Source of the DNA: Mycolicibacterium sp. 018/SC-01/001
GTDB taxonomy: Bacteria; Actinomycetota; Actinomycetes; Mycobacteriales; Mycobacteriaceae
Length of the DNA: 64,000 bases
Assembly (NCBI RefSeq): GCF_007096635.1
Contig: NZ_VKAA01000001.1
Coordinates: forward strand, 124,001-188,000
Direction of reading: 5' to 3'
A program made the translations under genes and the position numbers. The notes beneath the pieces are model-generated. The model saw only the letters and a program-made list of their open reading frames with translations, was not told the origin of the DNA and searched no databases. Below, piece after piece: positions 34,600-43,778 of this stretch (position 1 is the stretch's first letter; each line of letters starts with the position of its first letter).

Positions 34600-34613
34600 C
34601 CCCCGATCGGGGG
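34600..34613. promoter_or_regulatory. 14-bp perfect palindrome upstream of the cutinase
   Basis: CCCCCGATCGGGGG is exactly self-complementary and lies in the 167-bp AT-richer region between the MHS permease and cutinase genes. It could bind a regulator; no candidate is adjacent. Confidence 0.35.
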
Positions 34614-34694
34614 AACGTGCACATGTGGCAGTGTTTGGTATTCGACGTTGCTGTAAATGTTTGTATTTCTGGACCCCGTGCAACCCGCCACAGC

Positions 34695-35354
34695 ATGAAA
34701 CTACAAGCTATTGCGAGCGTAATGACCAGTGCGGCAACTATATGCGCAATATCGGCTGCGGGAGCAGGATCTCCGACAGCAGCGGCGCAGACGTGCAGCG
34801 ATGTGGACATCGTGTTCGCTAGGGGTACCACTGAGCCGCCGGGCGTGGGGTGGCTCGGCACCGCGTTCATCAACTCGGTGCGCAGCAAGGTCGGCAGCAA
34901 GTCCGTGTCGACCTATGCGGTGAACTATCCCGCGAACTGGGATCTGTACTCCTCGGTGCGCGCAGGCGGTACCGACGCGCTCGCGCACGTGCACGCTACG
35001 GCGGCCAATTGTCCCAACACTCGCATCGTGCTGGGCGGCTACTCCCAGGGCGCCGGCGTTGTCGATGTCATCACGATCGGCCAGCGGGTGGGCCTGTTCA
35101 CGCCGATGCCCATTCCCGCCGAGGACGAGCCGCACGTCGCGGCGATCGCGGTGTTCGGCAACCCGATGCGCACGATGAACGGCGGCGGCTCACTGGTCGA
35201 CAAGAGCCCGGTCTACGGCGGCCGGACCATCGACCAGTGCGCCACCGGCGACCAGTACTGCGACCCAGGACCCTCCGACAACACGGCGCACTATGCCTAC
35301 GTGCAGAACGGCATGCTCGACCAGGCGGCAGCCTTCGTCGCCGGCCGGGTCTAG
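34695..35354 (+). CDS. secreted cutinase-family esterase
   Basis: 219 residues. A Sec signal peptide ends in SPTAAAQT. The alpha/beta-hydrolase core shows VDIVFARGTTEPPGVGWLG, nucleophile Ser in VLGGYSQGAGVVD, Asp in QYCDPGPSDN and His in NTAHYAYV. Cysteines in QTCSDVD, ANCPN, DQCATG and YCDPG would form the family disulfides. Mycobacterial cutinase-like proteins hydrolyse esters or lipids in the envelope or outside the cell. ATG 34695; the longer open frame upstream lacks a signal. Stop is 26 bp from the convergent small secreted gene. Confidence 0.92.
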   Translation: MKLQAIASVMTSAATICAISAAGAGSPTAAAQTCSDVDIVFARGTTEPPGVGWLGTAFINSVRSKVGSKSVSTYAVNYPANWDLYSSVRAGGTDALAHVHATAANCPNTRIVLGGYSQGAGVVDVITIGQRVGLFTPMPIPAEDEPHVAAIAVFGNPMRTMNGGGSLVDKSPVYGGRTIDQCATGDQYCDPGPSDNTAHYAYVQNGMLDQAAAFVAGRV

Positions 35355-35379
35355 GTCACTCCACCAGCCGCGGCGACCA

Positions 35380-35667
35380 TCAGCAGGGGTCTCCGGGCGG
35401 GGTGTAGTAGGGCACCCCTTCGACCGTGTAGCAGGGGATCTCGCCGGGCACGTACGGAACGGCCGACGAGGCGATGGCCGCCGCCGTCACGCCGGCCTCG
35501 ATGCCGTTGGCGATCGGGGCGCCACAGCCTTCGACACCGACGAAGCGGCCGTGAACACCGGCGCAGATGTCGGCAGCCGCGGTGGGCGCGTTCAGCAGTG
35601 ATGCGGTGGCCAGCGGTGCGGCGACCAGTGACGCGGCGGCCAGCAGCGCGGCGGTGTGTCGGTTCAC
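35380..35667 (-). CDS. small secreted protein
   Basis: 95 residues. GTG start (complement of 35665-35667), a clear signal peptide (AALLAAASLVAAPLATASLL) ending near PTAAAD, then a mature part of about 60 residues with four cysteines (ADICAG, EGCGAP, EIPCYTV, GDPC-end). No family recognised; the disulfide-rich style suggests an extracellular or periplasmic role. Convergent with the cutinase and 74 bp downstream of nothing on its own strand except the tRNA-Ser(UGA) gene. Confidence 0.75.
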   Translation of the reverse strand: MNRHTAALLAAASLVAAPLATASLLNAPTAAADICAGVHGRFVGVEGCGAPIANGIEAGVTAAAIASSAVPYVPGEIPCYTVEGVPYYTPPGDPC

Positions 35668-35740
35668 GGCACCAACTGTGCACCATCGCGCGAACTCTCG
35701 CCGCGAATTTGACGGACACGTCAGCGGAACTGGTCGTCGT

Positions 35741-35830
35741 TGGCGGTGGCGGAGGGATTTGAACCCCCGGACGGTGTTAGCCGTCTCTCGCTTTCAAGGC
35801 GAGTGCATTAGGCCGCTCTGCCACGCCACC
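35741..35830 (-). tRNA. tRNA-Ser(UGA)
   Basis: Minus strand: acceptor GGTGGCG (from 35830) pairs with CGCCACC. Anticodon arm CTCGC-CTTGAAA-GCGAG gives UGA. Long variable arm and T-loop GGTTCAAATCC; CCA encoded at 35743-35741. Third serine tRNA in the window. Confidence 0.96.
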
Positions 35831-35840
35831 GCGGGTCAGT

Positions 35841-36359
35841 CTAGACGCGGCCGACCTTGGCCGACGCCGCCCCCGATTGCAACGCGATGCTGATCCGGCG
35901 GCAGTTCTCCCCCATCGCCGTGACCTGTGGCCGCGACAACCGATCCACGAAATGTTCGCGTACGGCCGCGCCGTAGGTCTGCTGCGCCGACGACAGCGCC
36001 TCGCGGCCCTGGGGCGTGATCGACGCGAGCACCCCGCGACCGTCGTCGGGGCTGGCCTCACGCGACACCAGGTTCTGTTTCTCCAGCCGGTTGATCTGCC
36101 GTGTCACACGGCTCGGCAGCGACATCAACGACTCCGCCAGGTCGCCCATGCGGGCCGCTCCGGCCGGTGAGCCGGCCAGCAGGTCCAGCAAACGGACGTC
36201 GTTGAGCGTCAGCTTGTGCTGGTCGACCAACGCACGATTCATCGTGCCGTACAAGCGCAGCGCAGCGTCCAGAAAGTTCTGCCATGCGCGTTGCTCAGAC
36301 ATGTCCAGATATGGCGTATCGCTCGCGCTACGCCCCCCCGAGGTCCCCTCCATGGGCAC
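35841..36359 (-). CDS. MarR-family regulator
   Basis: 172 residues if started at GTG 36359; MSEQRAWQNF (36302) is a shorter option. The winged HTH spans about 60-130: LTLNDVRLLDLLAGSPAGAA, MGDLAESLMSLPSRVTRQIN, RLEKQNLVSREASPDDGRGV and ASITPQGREALSSAQ. Dimerising helices flank it. It is divergent from a quinone-oxidoreductase-type gene with a palindrome between them, the classic arrangement for a MarR repressor controlling its neighbour and itself. It follows tRNA-Ser(UGA) by 10 bp. Confidence 0.9.
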   Translation of the reverse strand: MPMEGTSGGRSASDTPYLDMSEQRAWQNFLDAALRLYGTMNRALVDQHKLTLNDVRLLDLLAGSPAGAARMGDLAESLMSLPSRVTRQINRLEKQNLVSREASPDDGRGVLASITPQGREALSSAQQTYGAAVREHFVDRLSRPQVTAMGENCRRISIALQSGAASAKVGRV

Positions 36360-36366
36360 ATATTAG

Positions 36367-36378
36367 AGGTATGTACCT
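36367..36378. promoter_or_regulatory. palindrome in the marR–oxidoreductase promoter region
   Basis: AGGTA-TG-TACCT is perfect and extends imperfectly to AGAGGTATGTACCTAT. It lies 8 bp upstream of the longest MarR start and 54 bp from the divergent oxidoreductase start, where a MarR dimer would be expected to bind. Confidence 0.55.
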
Positions 36379-36431
36379 ATCGCCACCGGGCAAAATGACA
36401 CCTGTTTTCCCTGCGTAGTAGCGTTGTCCGC

Positions 36432-37409
36432 ATGCTGGCTATCGTGGCCGACTCCGGCCGACTGACCTGGCAAGCCGTCCCCGACGTCACACCCGGTCCG
36501 GGCGAGGTTCTGCTGCGGGTCACCGCCGCCGGGGTCAACCGGGCCGACCTCTTGCAGGCCGCCGGCCACTACCCGCCCCCGCCGGGCGCCAGCGACATCA
36601 TCGGACTCGAGGCATCGGGCGTGATCGAGGCACTGGGGCCCGGCCTGGAGGCGACTGAGTGGGCTCCGGGGCAACAGGTCTGTGCTTTGCTGGCAGGCGG
36701 CGGCTACGCCGAATTCGTGGTGGTGCCCGCCGGCCAGTTGCTGCCGGCGCCGGACGGTGTGCCGCTCGAGTACGCCGCCGGGTTGCCCGAGGTCGCGTGC
36801 ACCGTCTGGTCGAACGTGGTGATGACCGCCGGACTGCGACCCGGCCAGCTCCTGCTGGTCCACGGGGGCGCGAGCGGCATCGGCACCCACGCGATCCAGG
36901 TCGCCGGCGCGCTCGGCTGCCGGGTCGCCGTGACGGCGGGTTCGGCGAACAAACTCGAGCTGTGCGCCGAGCTCGGCGCCGAAGTGACCATCGACTACCA
37001 CTCCGAGGACTTCGTCGAGGTGATTCGGGAGGCGGGCGGTGCCGACGTCATCCTCGACATCATGGGAGCCGCCTACCTGGCCCGCAACGTCGACGCCCTG
37101 GCCGCCGACGGCAGACTCGTGATCATCGGTATGCAAGGTGGCGTCACGGGCGAGCTGAACATCGGCGCGTTGCTCGCCAAGCGCGGCGGCGTGTTCGCCA
37201 CGGGTCTGCGCGGACGACCGCTCGACGGGCCCGCAGGCAAGGCCGAGATCGTGACTCAGGTGCGCGAGCGGGTGTGGCCGCTGATCGCCGACGGCGAGGT
37301 CCGGCCGGTGATCGGCGCGGAATTCCCGATCGCGCAGGCCCAGGCCGCCCACGAACTCCTGGACTCGGGCGACGTGTCAGGGAAAGTGATTCTGCGCGTG
37401 CAGGATTGA
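36432..37409 (+). CDS. NAD(P)H:quinone oxidoreductase-type MDR protein
   Basis: 325 residues. Zinc-free MDR: NRADLLQAAGHYPPPPGASD with no zinc ligands, nucleotide motif LLVHGGASGIGTHAIQVAGA (about 140-160), AGSANKLELCAELGAEVTID and ILDIMGAAYLARNVDALA. Similar to QorA/PIG3 enzymes that reduce quinones with NADPH. The MarR control would fit an electrophile or quinone response. Position matches Rv3777. ATG 36432. Confidence 0.9.
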   Translation: MLAIVADSGRLTWQAVPDVTPGPGEVLLRVTAAGVNRADLLQAAGHYPPPPGASDIIGLEASGVIEALGPGLEATEWAPGQQVCALLAGGGYAEFVVVPAGQLLPAPDGVPLEYAAGLPEVACTVWSNVVMTAGLRPGQLLLVHGGASGIGTHAIQVAGALGCRVAVTAGSANKLELCAELGAEVTIDYHSEDFVEVIREAGGADVILDIMGAAYLARNVDALAADGRLVIIGMQGGVTGELNIGALLAKRGGVFATGLRGRPLDGPAGKAEIVTQVRERVWPLIADGEVRPVIGAEFPIAQAQAAHELLDSGDVSGKVILRVQD

Positions 37410-37413
37410 CGCT

Positions 37414-38610
37414 TCAGCCGAGCGAGGCCAGCGCCCGCACCAGCTGATCGACCTCGGCGGCGGTGCTGTAGTGCGCCAGGCCGACCGTCACCGCACCGCC
37501 CACGTCGTTGACGCCGATGACGTCGAGCACCCGGGAGTTCGCGTTCGCGATCGCGAGGATGCCGTTGTCGGCGAGCCGCTGCACGACCCGCTCGGCGGGC
37601 ACGTTCTCGACCGCGAAGCTGAGCACGGGGATGCGCTGCTCGGGGCTGCCGATGACGATGACGGTCGGCAGGACCCGCAGCGCGGACAGCAGGTACTCGA
37701 AGAGTCCGTCGAGGTAACCCGACGCGGAACGCATCGACACCGCCAGCCGTTCGCGACGGCTCCCCTGGGCTGAATCCTCAAGGCCGGCAAGGTATTCGAT
37801 GCTGGCGACCAGTCCAGCGAGGTAGCCGAACTGGTGCGATCCCAGCTCCAGCCGGGCCGGCCCCGTCGCATCCGGATCCAGCGACACCGATCCGAACGCG
37901 TCGATGAGCGACGGATCGCGGAACACGAGCGCACCGATCGGCGGCCCACCCCAGGCCAGCGCGTTGAGCGCCACCACGTCGGCTTCCACCTCGTCGATGT
38001 CGATGAGACGGTAGGGAGCCGCAGCGGAGTGGTCGACGACCACCAGACCGCCCACTTCGTGCACGAGCTTGGTCACCTCGCGCAGCTCGGTCACGGTGCC
38101 CAAAGTGCTTGACGCGGAGGTCAATGCGACCAGTCGGGTGGCCCGGCTCACCAGGCCCTCCCACTGCCAGGTGGGCAACTCTGCGGTCTCGATGTCGACT
38201 TCGGCCCATTTGACCTGGGCGCCGTAACGGTTTGCCGCGCGCAGCCACGGGGCGATGTTGGCCTCGTCGTCGAGGCGAGAGACCACGACCTCGTAGCCGA
38301 GCCCGACGCGGCCCGATGCCGCGTCGGCGAGTGAGGTCAACAGCAGGGCACGGTCGGCGCCCAGAACCACGCCGGCGGGGTCGGCGTTGACGAGGTCGGC
38401 GACGGCCTGACGGGCGGCCGCGAGAACGGCCGCACTGCGCCGTGCCGACGGGTGCGCGCTGGCCACCGTCGGCATCGAACCGCGGAACGCGGTGGAGACC
38501 GCACGGCTGACGGTGTCGGGCAGCAGCATGCCGTGCTGCGCATCCAGGTGCACCCAGCCATCGCCCAACGACGGGTGCAGACCCCGCACCCGGGCGACGT
38601 CGTATGCCAT
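37414..38610 (-). CDS. class V aminotransferase/cysteine desulfurase-fold protein lacking the PLP lysine
   Basis: 398 residues, Rv3778c-type. Fold features: [58 protein letters not shown] and [20 protein letters not shown], the last keeping the cofactor-contacting Asp. Where the family has S-x-HK-x-x-GP, this protein reads [16 protein letters not shown], with Ala219 (codon 37956-37954) in place of the Schiff-base lysine. Thus ordinary PLP transamination or desulfuration seems excluded unless another lysine serves. It may bind PLP non-covalently or have a structural role. Start ATG complementary to 38608-38610. Convergent with the oxidoreductase (4 bp). Confidence 0.85.
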   Translation of the reverse strand: MAYDVARVRGLHPSLGDGWVHLDAQHGMLLPDTVSRAVSTAFRGSMPTVASAHPSARRSAAVLAAARQAVADLVNADPAGVVLGADRALLLTSLADAASGRVGLGYEVVVSRLDDEANIAPWLRAANRYGAQVKWAEVDIETAELPTWQWEGLVSRATRLVALTSASSTLGTVTELREVTKLVHEVGGLVVVDHSAAAPYRLIDIDEVEADVVALNALAWGGPPIGALVFRDPSLIDAFGSVSLDPDATGPARLELGSHQFGYLAGLVASIEYLAGLEDSAQGSRRERLAVSMRSASGYLDGLFEYLLSALRVLPTVIVIGSPEQRIPVLSFAVENVPAERVVQRLADNGILAIANANSRVLDVIGVNDVGGAVTVGLAHYSTAAEVDQLVRALASLG

Positions 38611-38742
38611 GTCAGCCCACCTTAGTGCGTCTAGGGAATCTCGCCGTACCGCCCGATCACGGACGGTGAGCGATTGCCCGACCTCGCTCCTGCTGCCCAT
38701 GCCGTGGCCGGTACGGGTCATCTGGGCAGCCATACTAGTCCA

Positions 38743-40689
38743 GTGAGCTTCGGGTACGGAGTGCTACTCGCGTGGGCGTTGCTGGTGGTCCCCGGGGCAA
38801 TCATCGCCCGGTGCGGCGGCCTGCACTGGGCTGCCGCAGTGGCCGTCGGACCCGCCCTGACCTACGGCGCCGTGGCCATGGCAATCGTGCCGTTCGGCGC
38901 CCTCGGTGTGCCCTGGAACGCCGGCACCGCGCTGCTCACCCTCGCTGTCGTCGCCGCCGTGATCGTCGGTTTGCGGGTGCTGGCGCGACGGGTCTGGCGG
39001 GGTGCCGAAACACCCGAGCGACCACACCCTCCGCGGGGTGCCCCGCTGCTCACCGCCGGCGGCGTCGTGGCGGGAGCGGCGCTGATCTGGTTCGCCGCCG
39101 CGCGCGGTTTGGCGGACTGGCAGTCGATTCCCAGCACCTGGGACGCGGTCTGGCACGCCAACACCATCCGGTTCATCCTCGACACCGGCCAAGCCTCTCC
39201 CACCCACATGGGCGAACTCCGCAACATCGAGACGCACGAGGCGCTCTACTACCCGTCCACGTTCCATGCGCTGGCCGCGGTGTTCGCCCAGGTGGCCGGC
39301 GACGCGCCCGCGACGGCCTACACCGTGGTCTCCGTCGCCCTCTCCAGCTGGTTGTTCCCAGCCAGCGCCGCAATGCTGACCTGGCAGCTCATGCACCGCT
39401 GGGCCGCGCCGTGGCCCACGTTCGGGGCCGCCGCCACCTCGGCGGTGCTGGCAGCGTCGTTCACCGCCGTCCCGTACGTCGAGTTCGATACGGCCTCGAT
39501 CGCCAACCTCGCTGCCTACGGCATCGCCGTGCCGGTGTTCGTGCTCGTTACGACGACCCTGACGCACCGCGACCGCATCCCGATGGCTGTGCTGGCCGTG
39601 GTCGGCGTGTTCTCCGTCCACATCACCGGCGGGGTGGTCGCCGTCCTGCTGGTGGCCGCATGGTGGCTCGTCGACGTCGTGCGCCACCCTGTCCGTGGCC
39701 GGGTGGCCGACGCCATCACCCTGGTCGCCGTCGGCGCTCCGTCGGTGGCACTACTGCTCCCGCAGTTCCTCGGCGTCCTGCAACAGGCCGAGATCATCGA
39801 GGGCCACTCGTTCGTCACCCACCAGGGCAAGAAGCGGGCCCTGTTCGACGCCGTCGTGCAGCACACCAGGCACCTCAACGACTTCCCGATCCAGTGGTGG
39901 TTGATAGCCCTCGCGGCAGCCGGAGGAATTCTGCTCGTCGTCAAGCGGGTGTGGTGGCCGGTCCCGGTGTGGCTGCTGCTGGTCGTCGCGATCGTGCACT
40001 CCTCGGCACCGTTCGGGGGACCCTTCGGTGCGGTCGTCGGCAAGTTCAGCGACCTCTTCTACAGCGACCCGCGTCGCCTGTCCGCGGTCATCACGTTGCT
40101 GCTCGGCGCGCTGGCGGGAATCGCGGCGACGACGGCGGCCTGCTGGCTGGCTGATCGCGCGGGATCGCTACCGGCCCGGGTGCGCCACGGCACGGTCGCC
40201 GCCGTGTTGGCGGTGGCCGCCGTCGCCTCCGCCGTCCACTACCTTCCACGTCACGAGTTCCTGTTCGGTGAGAAGTACGACTCGGTGATCATCGACCGCA
40301 AGGACCTCGAGGCCTTCGCCCACCTCGCCACCCTGCCCGGCGCGCGCGACACGCTGATCGCGAACGCCAACACCGACGGCACCGCCTGGATGTACGCCGT
40401 CGCCGACCTGCACCCGCTGTGGACCCATTACGACTACCCGGTGCAGCAGGGCCCGGGCTACAACAGGTTCATCATCTGGGCCTACGCCGACGACGCCGAC
40501 ACCGATCCGCGGGTGGCCGCGGCGGTCAAGGCGCTGAACATCCGCTACCTTCTCGTCAGCACGCCGGTGGTGCGGGGGTTCGTGATCCCGGACGGCCTGG
40601 CGTCGCTGGACAAATCCCGCTCCTGGGAGAAGATCTACGACAATGGTGAGACGCGCATCTACCAGTGGCGCGGAGCCCAACCACAATGA
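38743..40689 (+). CDS. large polytopic membrane protein, GT-C-like (Rv3779 type)
   Basis: 648 residues with ten or more hydrophobic segments. A periplasmic loop after the first helices contains [19 protein letters not shown], the place of the catalytic acid in GT-C enzymes, followed by [20 protein letters not shown]. The soluble C-terminal part (about 530-648) includes [18 protein letters not shown] and [11 protein letters not shown]. tuberculosis Rv3779 has been linked to polyprenyl-phospho-mannose metabolism; here I claim only the family. GTG 38743 start, with the divergent aminotransferase homologue 132 bp away. Confidence 0.85.
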   Translation: MSFGYGVLLAWALLVVPGAIIARCGGLHWAAAVAVGPALTYGAVAMAIVPFGALGVPWNAGTALLTLAVVAAVIVGLRVLARRVWRGAETPERPHPPRGAPLLTAGGVVAGAALIWFAAARGLADWQSIPSTWDAVWHANTIRFILDTGQASPTHMGELRNIETHEALYYPSTFHALAAVFAQVAGDAPATAYTVVSVALSSWLFPASAAMLTWQLMHRWAAPWPTFGAAATSAVLAASFTAVPYVEFDTASIANLAAYGIAVPVFVLVTTTLTHRDRIPMAVLAVVGVFSVHITGGVVAVLLVAAWWLVDVVRHPVRGRVADAITLVAVGAPSVALLLPQFLGVLQQAEIIEGHSFVTHQGKKRALFDAVVQHTRHLNDFPIQWWLIALAAAGGILLVVKRVWWPVPVWLLLVVAIVHSSAPFGGPFGAVVGKFSDLFYSDPRRLSAVITLLLGALAGIAATTAACWLADRAGSLPARVRHGTVAAVLAVAAVASAVHYLPRHEFLFGEKYDSVIIDRKDLEAFAHLATLPGARDTLIANANTDGTAWMYAVADLHPLWTHYDYPVQQGPGYNRFIIWAYADDADTDPRVAAAVKALNIRYLLVSTPVVRGFVIPDGLASLDKSRSWEKIYDNGETRIYQWRGAQPQ

Positions 40690-40717
40690 CGACGCGACGC
40701 TGGGGCACTCTTAGACC

Positions 40718-41227
40718 ATGAGTTCGGACAACGACGACAACATCGAGATCATCGGCGAGGGGACGTCCGACGCCGAGCAGAGCTCCGACGGCAAGTCGCT
40801 GAGCGACCTCGTCGAGCAGCCGGCCAAGGTCATGCGGATCGGCACGATGATCAAGCAGCTGCTCGAGGAGGTGCGCGCCGCACCGCTGGACGAGGCCAGC
40901 CGCGGCCGGCTGCGCGACATCCACCGCACCAGCATCGCCGAGCTCGAGGACGGTCTGGCGCCGGAGCTGCGCGCCGAACTCGAGCGGCTCACACTGCCGT
41001 TCACCGAGGACGCGGTCCCCTCCGATGCCGAGCTCCGGATCGCGCAGGCGCAGCTGGTGGGTTGGCTGGAGGGCCTGTTCCACGGCATCCAGACCGCGCT
41101 GTTCGCCCAGCAGATGGCGGCCCGTCAGCAGCTGGAGCAGATGCGCCAGGGTGCCTTGCCGCCCGGTGTCAGCATTCCGGCGCAGCGCGGCGGGCCCCAG
41201 CATCCCGGTACCGGCCAGTACCTGTGA
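40718..41227 (+). CDS. pafE: bacterial proteasome activator PafE/Bpa
   Basis: 169 residues. An acidic disordered N-terminus, a four-helix core (VMRIGTMIKQLLEEVRAAPL; HRTSIAELEDGLAPELRAEL; AQLVGWLEGLFHGIQTALFA) and a flexible tail ending GQYL, the HbYX-like motif that docks on the 20S proteasome and opens its gate without ATP. It corresponds to Rv3780. In M. tuberculosis this activator helps degrade unfolded proteins and the HspR repressor. ATG 40718; stop 7 bp before wzt, so probably transcribed with the galactan export genes. Confidence 0.92.
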   Translation: MSSDNDDNIEIIGEGTSDAEQSSDGKSLSDLVEQPAKVMRIGTMIKQLLEEVRAAPLDEASRGRLRDIHRTSIAELEDGLAPELRAELERLTLPFTEDAVPSDAELRIAQAQLVGWLEGLFHGIQTALFAQQMAARQQLEQMRQGALPPGVSIPAQRGGPQHPGTGQYL

Positions 41228-41234
41228 GACGTCG

Positions 41235-42059
41235 GTGAGCAGTTCCCTCTCGTCGGAACCGGGTTCGCCGGAACCGTTCATCGAGACACACAACGCCTGG
41301 GTCGAGTTCCCGATCTTCGACGCCAAGGCGCGCTCGCTGAAGAAGGCCTTCCTCGGCAAGGCCGGCGGCGCGATCGGACGCAACGACTCCAACGTCGTCG
41401 TGATCGAGGCGCTGCGCGACATCACGATGTCGCTGAAGATGGGCGACCGGGTGGGCCTGGTCGGGCACAACGGCGCGGGTAAGTCGACGCTGCTGCGCCT
41501 GCTGTCCGGCATCTACGAGCCCACCCGCGGGGTGGCCACCGTCTCGGGCCGCGTGGCCCCCGTGTTCGACCTCGGTGTCGGGATGGATCCCGAGATCTCG
41601 GGCTTCGAGAACATCATCATCCGCGGCCTCTTCCTCGGGCAGACGCGCAAGCAGATGCTGGCCAAGGTCGACGAGATCGCCGAATTCACCGAGCTGGGCG
41701 ACTACCTGTCCATGCCACTGCGGACGTACTCGACCGGTATGCGGGTCCGGCTGGCGATGGGCGTGGTGACGAGCATCGATCCCGAGATCCTGCTGCTCGA
41801 TGAGGGTATCGGTGCCGTCGACGCGGACTTCCTGCGCAAGGCCCAGACCCGGCTGGCCGATCTCGTGGCGCGGTCGGGAATCCTGGTGTTCGCCAGCCAT
41901 TCCAACGAATTCCTGGCCCGGCTGTGCAACACGGCGATGTGGATCGACCACGGCACCGTGAAGATGGAGGGCGGCATCGAGGACGTGGTGCGGGCCTACG
42001 AGGGCGAGGACGCCGCACGGCACGTGCGGGAGGTCCTCGAGGAGACCGCGCGTGGGTGA
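41235..42059 (+). CDS. wzt: galactan-precursor ABC exporter ATPase
   Basis: 274 residues. Walker A LVGHNGAGKSTLLRLLSG, signature region MPLRTYSTGMRVRLAMG, Walker B PEILLLDEGIGAVD and switch VFASHSNEF. It belongs to the Wzt polysaccharide-exporter class but has no extra carbohydrate-binding domain. With Wzm it is thought to flip the lipid-linked galactan of arabinogalactan across the inner membrane (Rv3781). GTG 41235; its end overlaps glfT1 by 8 bases. Confidence 0.94.
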   Translation: MSSSLSSEPGSPEPFIETHNAWVEFPIFDAKARSLKKAFLGKAGGAIGRNDSNVVVIEALRDITMSLKMGDRVGLVGHNGAGKSTLLRLLSGIYEPTRGVATVSGRVAPVFDLGVGMDPEISGFENIIIRGLFLGQTRKQMLAKVDEIAEFTELGDYLSMPLRTYSTGMRVRLAMGVVTSIDPEILLLDEGIGAVDADFLRKAQTRLADLVARSGILVFASHSNEFLARLCNTAMWIDHGTVKMEGGIEDVVRAYEGEDAARHVREVLEETARG

Positions 42060-42948
42060 ACTGGTGTGCGCGGTCGTCGTGACCCATCGCCGTCCCGACG
42101 AACTCGCGAAATCCCTCGATGTTGTGACGGCGCAGAGCCGACGCCCCGACCACCTCATCGTGATCGACAACGACGACGACGACACGGTCCGCGATATCGT
42201 TGCCGGACAACCGCTTCCGACGACCTACCTGGGTTCGCGGCGCAACCTCGGCGGGGCGGGCGGGTTCGCCCTCGGCATGCTGCACGCGCTGGCACTGGGC
42301 GCGGACTGGGTGTGGCTGGCCGACGACGACGGCCGCCCCCAGGACAGCGACGTGCTGGGCACGCTGCTGCGGTGCGCCGAACGGCACGGACTGGCCGAGG
42401 TGTCCCCGATGGTGTGCAATCTCGAGCATCCCGATCGGCTGGCGTTCCCGTTGCGTCGGGGCCTCGCGTGGCGCCGGCTGGTCAGCGAACTGCGCACCGA
42501 CGGCAGCGGAGACCTGCTACCGGGAATCGCCTCGCTGTTCAACGGTGCCCTGTTCCGGGCGTCGACGATCGAGGCGGTGGGCGTACCGGATCTGCGACTG
42601 TTCATCCGCGGTGACGAGACCGAACTGCACCGGCGGCTGGTCCGCACCGGTCTGCCGTTCGGCACCTGCCTGGACGCGATCTATCTCCATCCCTGTGGGA
42701 CAGAGGAATTCAAGCCGATCCTGGGCGGCCGCATGCACACCCAGTACCCGGACAACGAGACCAAGCGTTTCTACACCTACCGCAACCGCGGCTATCTGCA
42801 ATCGCTGCCGGGGATGCGCAAACTCATCCCCCAGGAATGGCTGCGGTTCGGCTGGTACTTCCTGGTGTCGGCGCGCGATCCTCGCGGCTTCGCCGAGTGG
42901 ATCCGGTTGCGGCGGTTGGGACGACGAGAGAGGTTCACCCGCCGATGA
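42052..42948 (+). CDS. glfT1: galactofuranosyltransferase GlfT1
   Basis: 298-residue GT2 enzyme that adds the first galactofuranose residues to the decaprenyl-linked Rha-GlcNAc primer. Motifs: VVVTHRRPDELAKSLD, VIDNDDDDTVRD, RNLGGAGGFALGM, metal-binding WLADDDGRP and the acceptor-side FIRGDETELHRR, then LHPCGTEEF. Length matches Rv3782 (304). GTG 42052 overlaps wzt by 8 bases and its stop overlaps wzm by 4. Confidence 0.94.
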   Translation: MGELVCAVVVTHRRPDELAKSLDVVTAQSRRPDHLIVIDNDDDDTVRDIVAGQPLPTTYLGSRRNLGGAGGFALGMLHALALGADWVWLADDDGRPQDSDVLGTLLRCAERHGLAEVSPMVCNLEHPDRLAFPLRRGLAWRRLVSELRTDGSGDLLPGIASLFNGALFRASTIEAVGVPDLRLFIRGDETELHRRLVRTGLPFGTCLDAIYLHPCGTEEFKPILGGRMHTQYPDNETKRFYTYRNRGYLQSLPGMRKLIPQEWLRFGWYFLVSARDPRGFAEWIRLRRLGRRERFTRR

Positions 42949-43775
42949 CGTTCACCGATGCCGCGGCGCAGTCGCGGACCTTCAGCCGCGCGTGGGCGGA
43001 CCTGGTCGGCGGGTTCGGCAAGCGCGAACTGTGGCTGCACCTGGGCTGGCAGGACATCAAGCAGCGCTACCGGCGGTCGGTGCTCGGCCCGTTCTGGATC
43101 ACGATCGCGACCGGGACGACCGCGGTCGCGATGGGCGCGCTGTATTCGAAGCTGTTCAAACTCGAACTGTCCGAACACCTTCCCTACGTGACTCTCGGGT
43201 TGATCATCTGGAACCTGATCAACGCCTCGATCCTCGAGGGCGCCGAGGTCTTCATCGCCAACGAGGGCCTGATCAAACAACTTCCGACACCGCTGTCGGT
43301 GCACGTCTACCGGCTGGTGTGGCGGCAGATGATCCTGTTCGCGCACAACATCATCATCTTCGTGATCATCGCGATCATCTATCCCAAGCCGTGGACGTGG
43401 ACCGATCTCGCCGTCATCCCGGCGCTGGGCCTGATCGCGCTCAACTGTGTCTGGGTGTCACTGTGTTTCGGCATTCTCGCGACGCGGTACCGCGACATCA
43501 GTCCGCTGTTGAACAGCCTGGTGCAGCTGCTGTTCTTCATGACCCCGATCATCTGGAACGAGTCCACGCTGCAAGCTCAGGGCGCCGGACAGTGGGCGAA
43601 GATCGTCGAACTCAACCCGCTGCTGCACTATCTGGACATCGTGCGGGCACCTCTACTGGGCGCCGATCAGGAGCTGCGGCACTGGCTGGTGGTGTTGGTG
43701 CTCACCGCTTTCGGCTGGCTGTTCGCCGCACTGGCGATGCGTCAGTATCGGGCGCGGGTGCCGTACTGGGTGTGA
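42945..43775 (+). CDS. wzm: galactan-precursor ABC exporter permease
   Basis: 276 residues, ABC-2 type permease with six helices (RRSVLGPFWITIATGTTAVA; NIIIFVIIAIIYPKPWTW; LQLLFFMTPIIWNES; VLVLTAFGWLFAAL). Partner of Wzt (Rv3783). The ATG overlaps the glfT1 stop (ATGA), completing a wzt–glfT1–wzm operon in which synthesis and export are coupled. Stop lies 3 bp from the convergent FMN-barrel gene. Confidence 0.93.
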   Translation: MTFTDAAAQSRTFSRAWADLVGGFGKRELWLHLGWQDIKQRYRRSVLGPFWITIATGTTAVAMGALYSKLFKLELSEHLPYVTLGLIIWNLINASILEGAEVFIANEGLIKQLPTPLSVHVYRLVWRQMILFAHNIIIFVIIAIIYPKPWTWTDLAVIPALGLIALNCVWVSLCFGILATRYRDISPLLNSLVQLLFFMTPIIWNESTLQAQGAGQWAKIVELNPLLHYLDIVRAPLLGADQELRHWLVVLVLTAFGWLFAALAMRQYRARVPYWV

Positions 43776-43778
43776 TCC

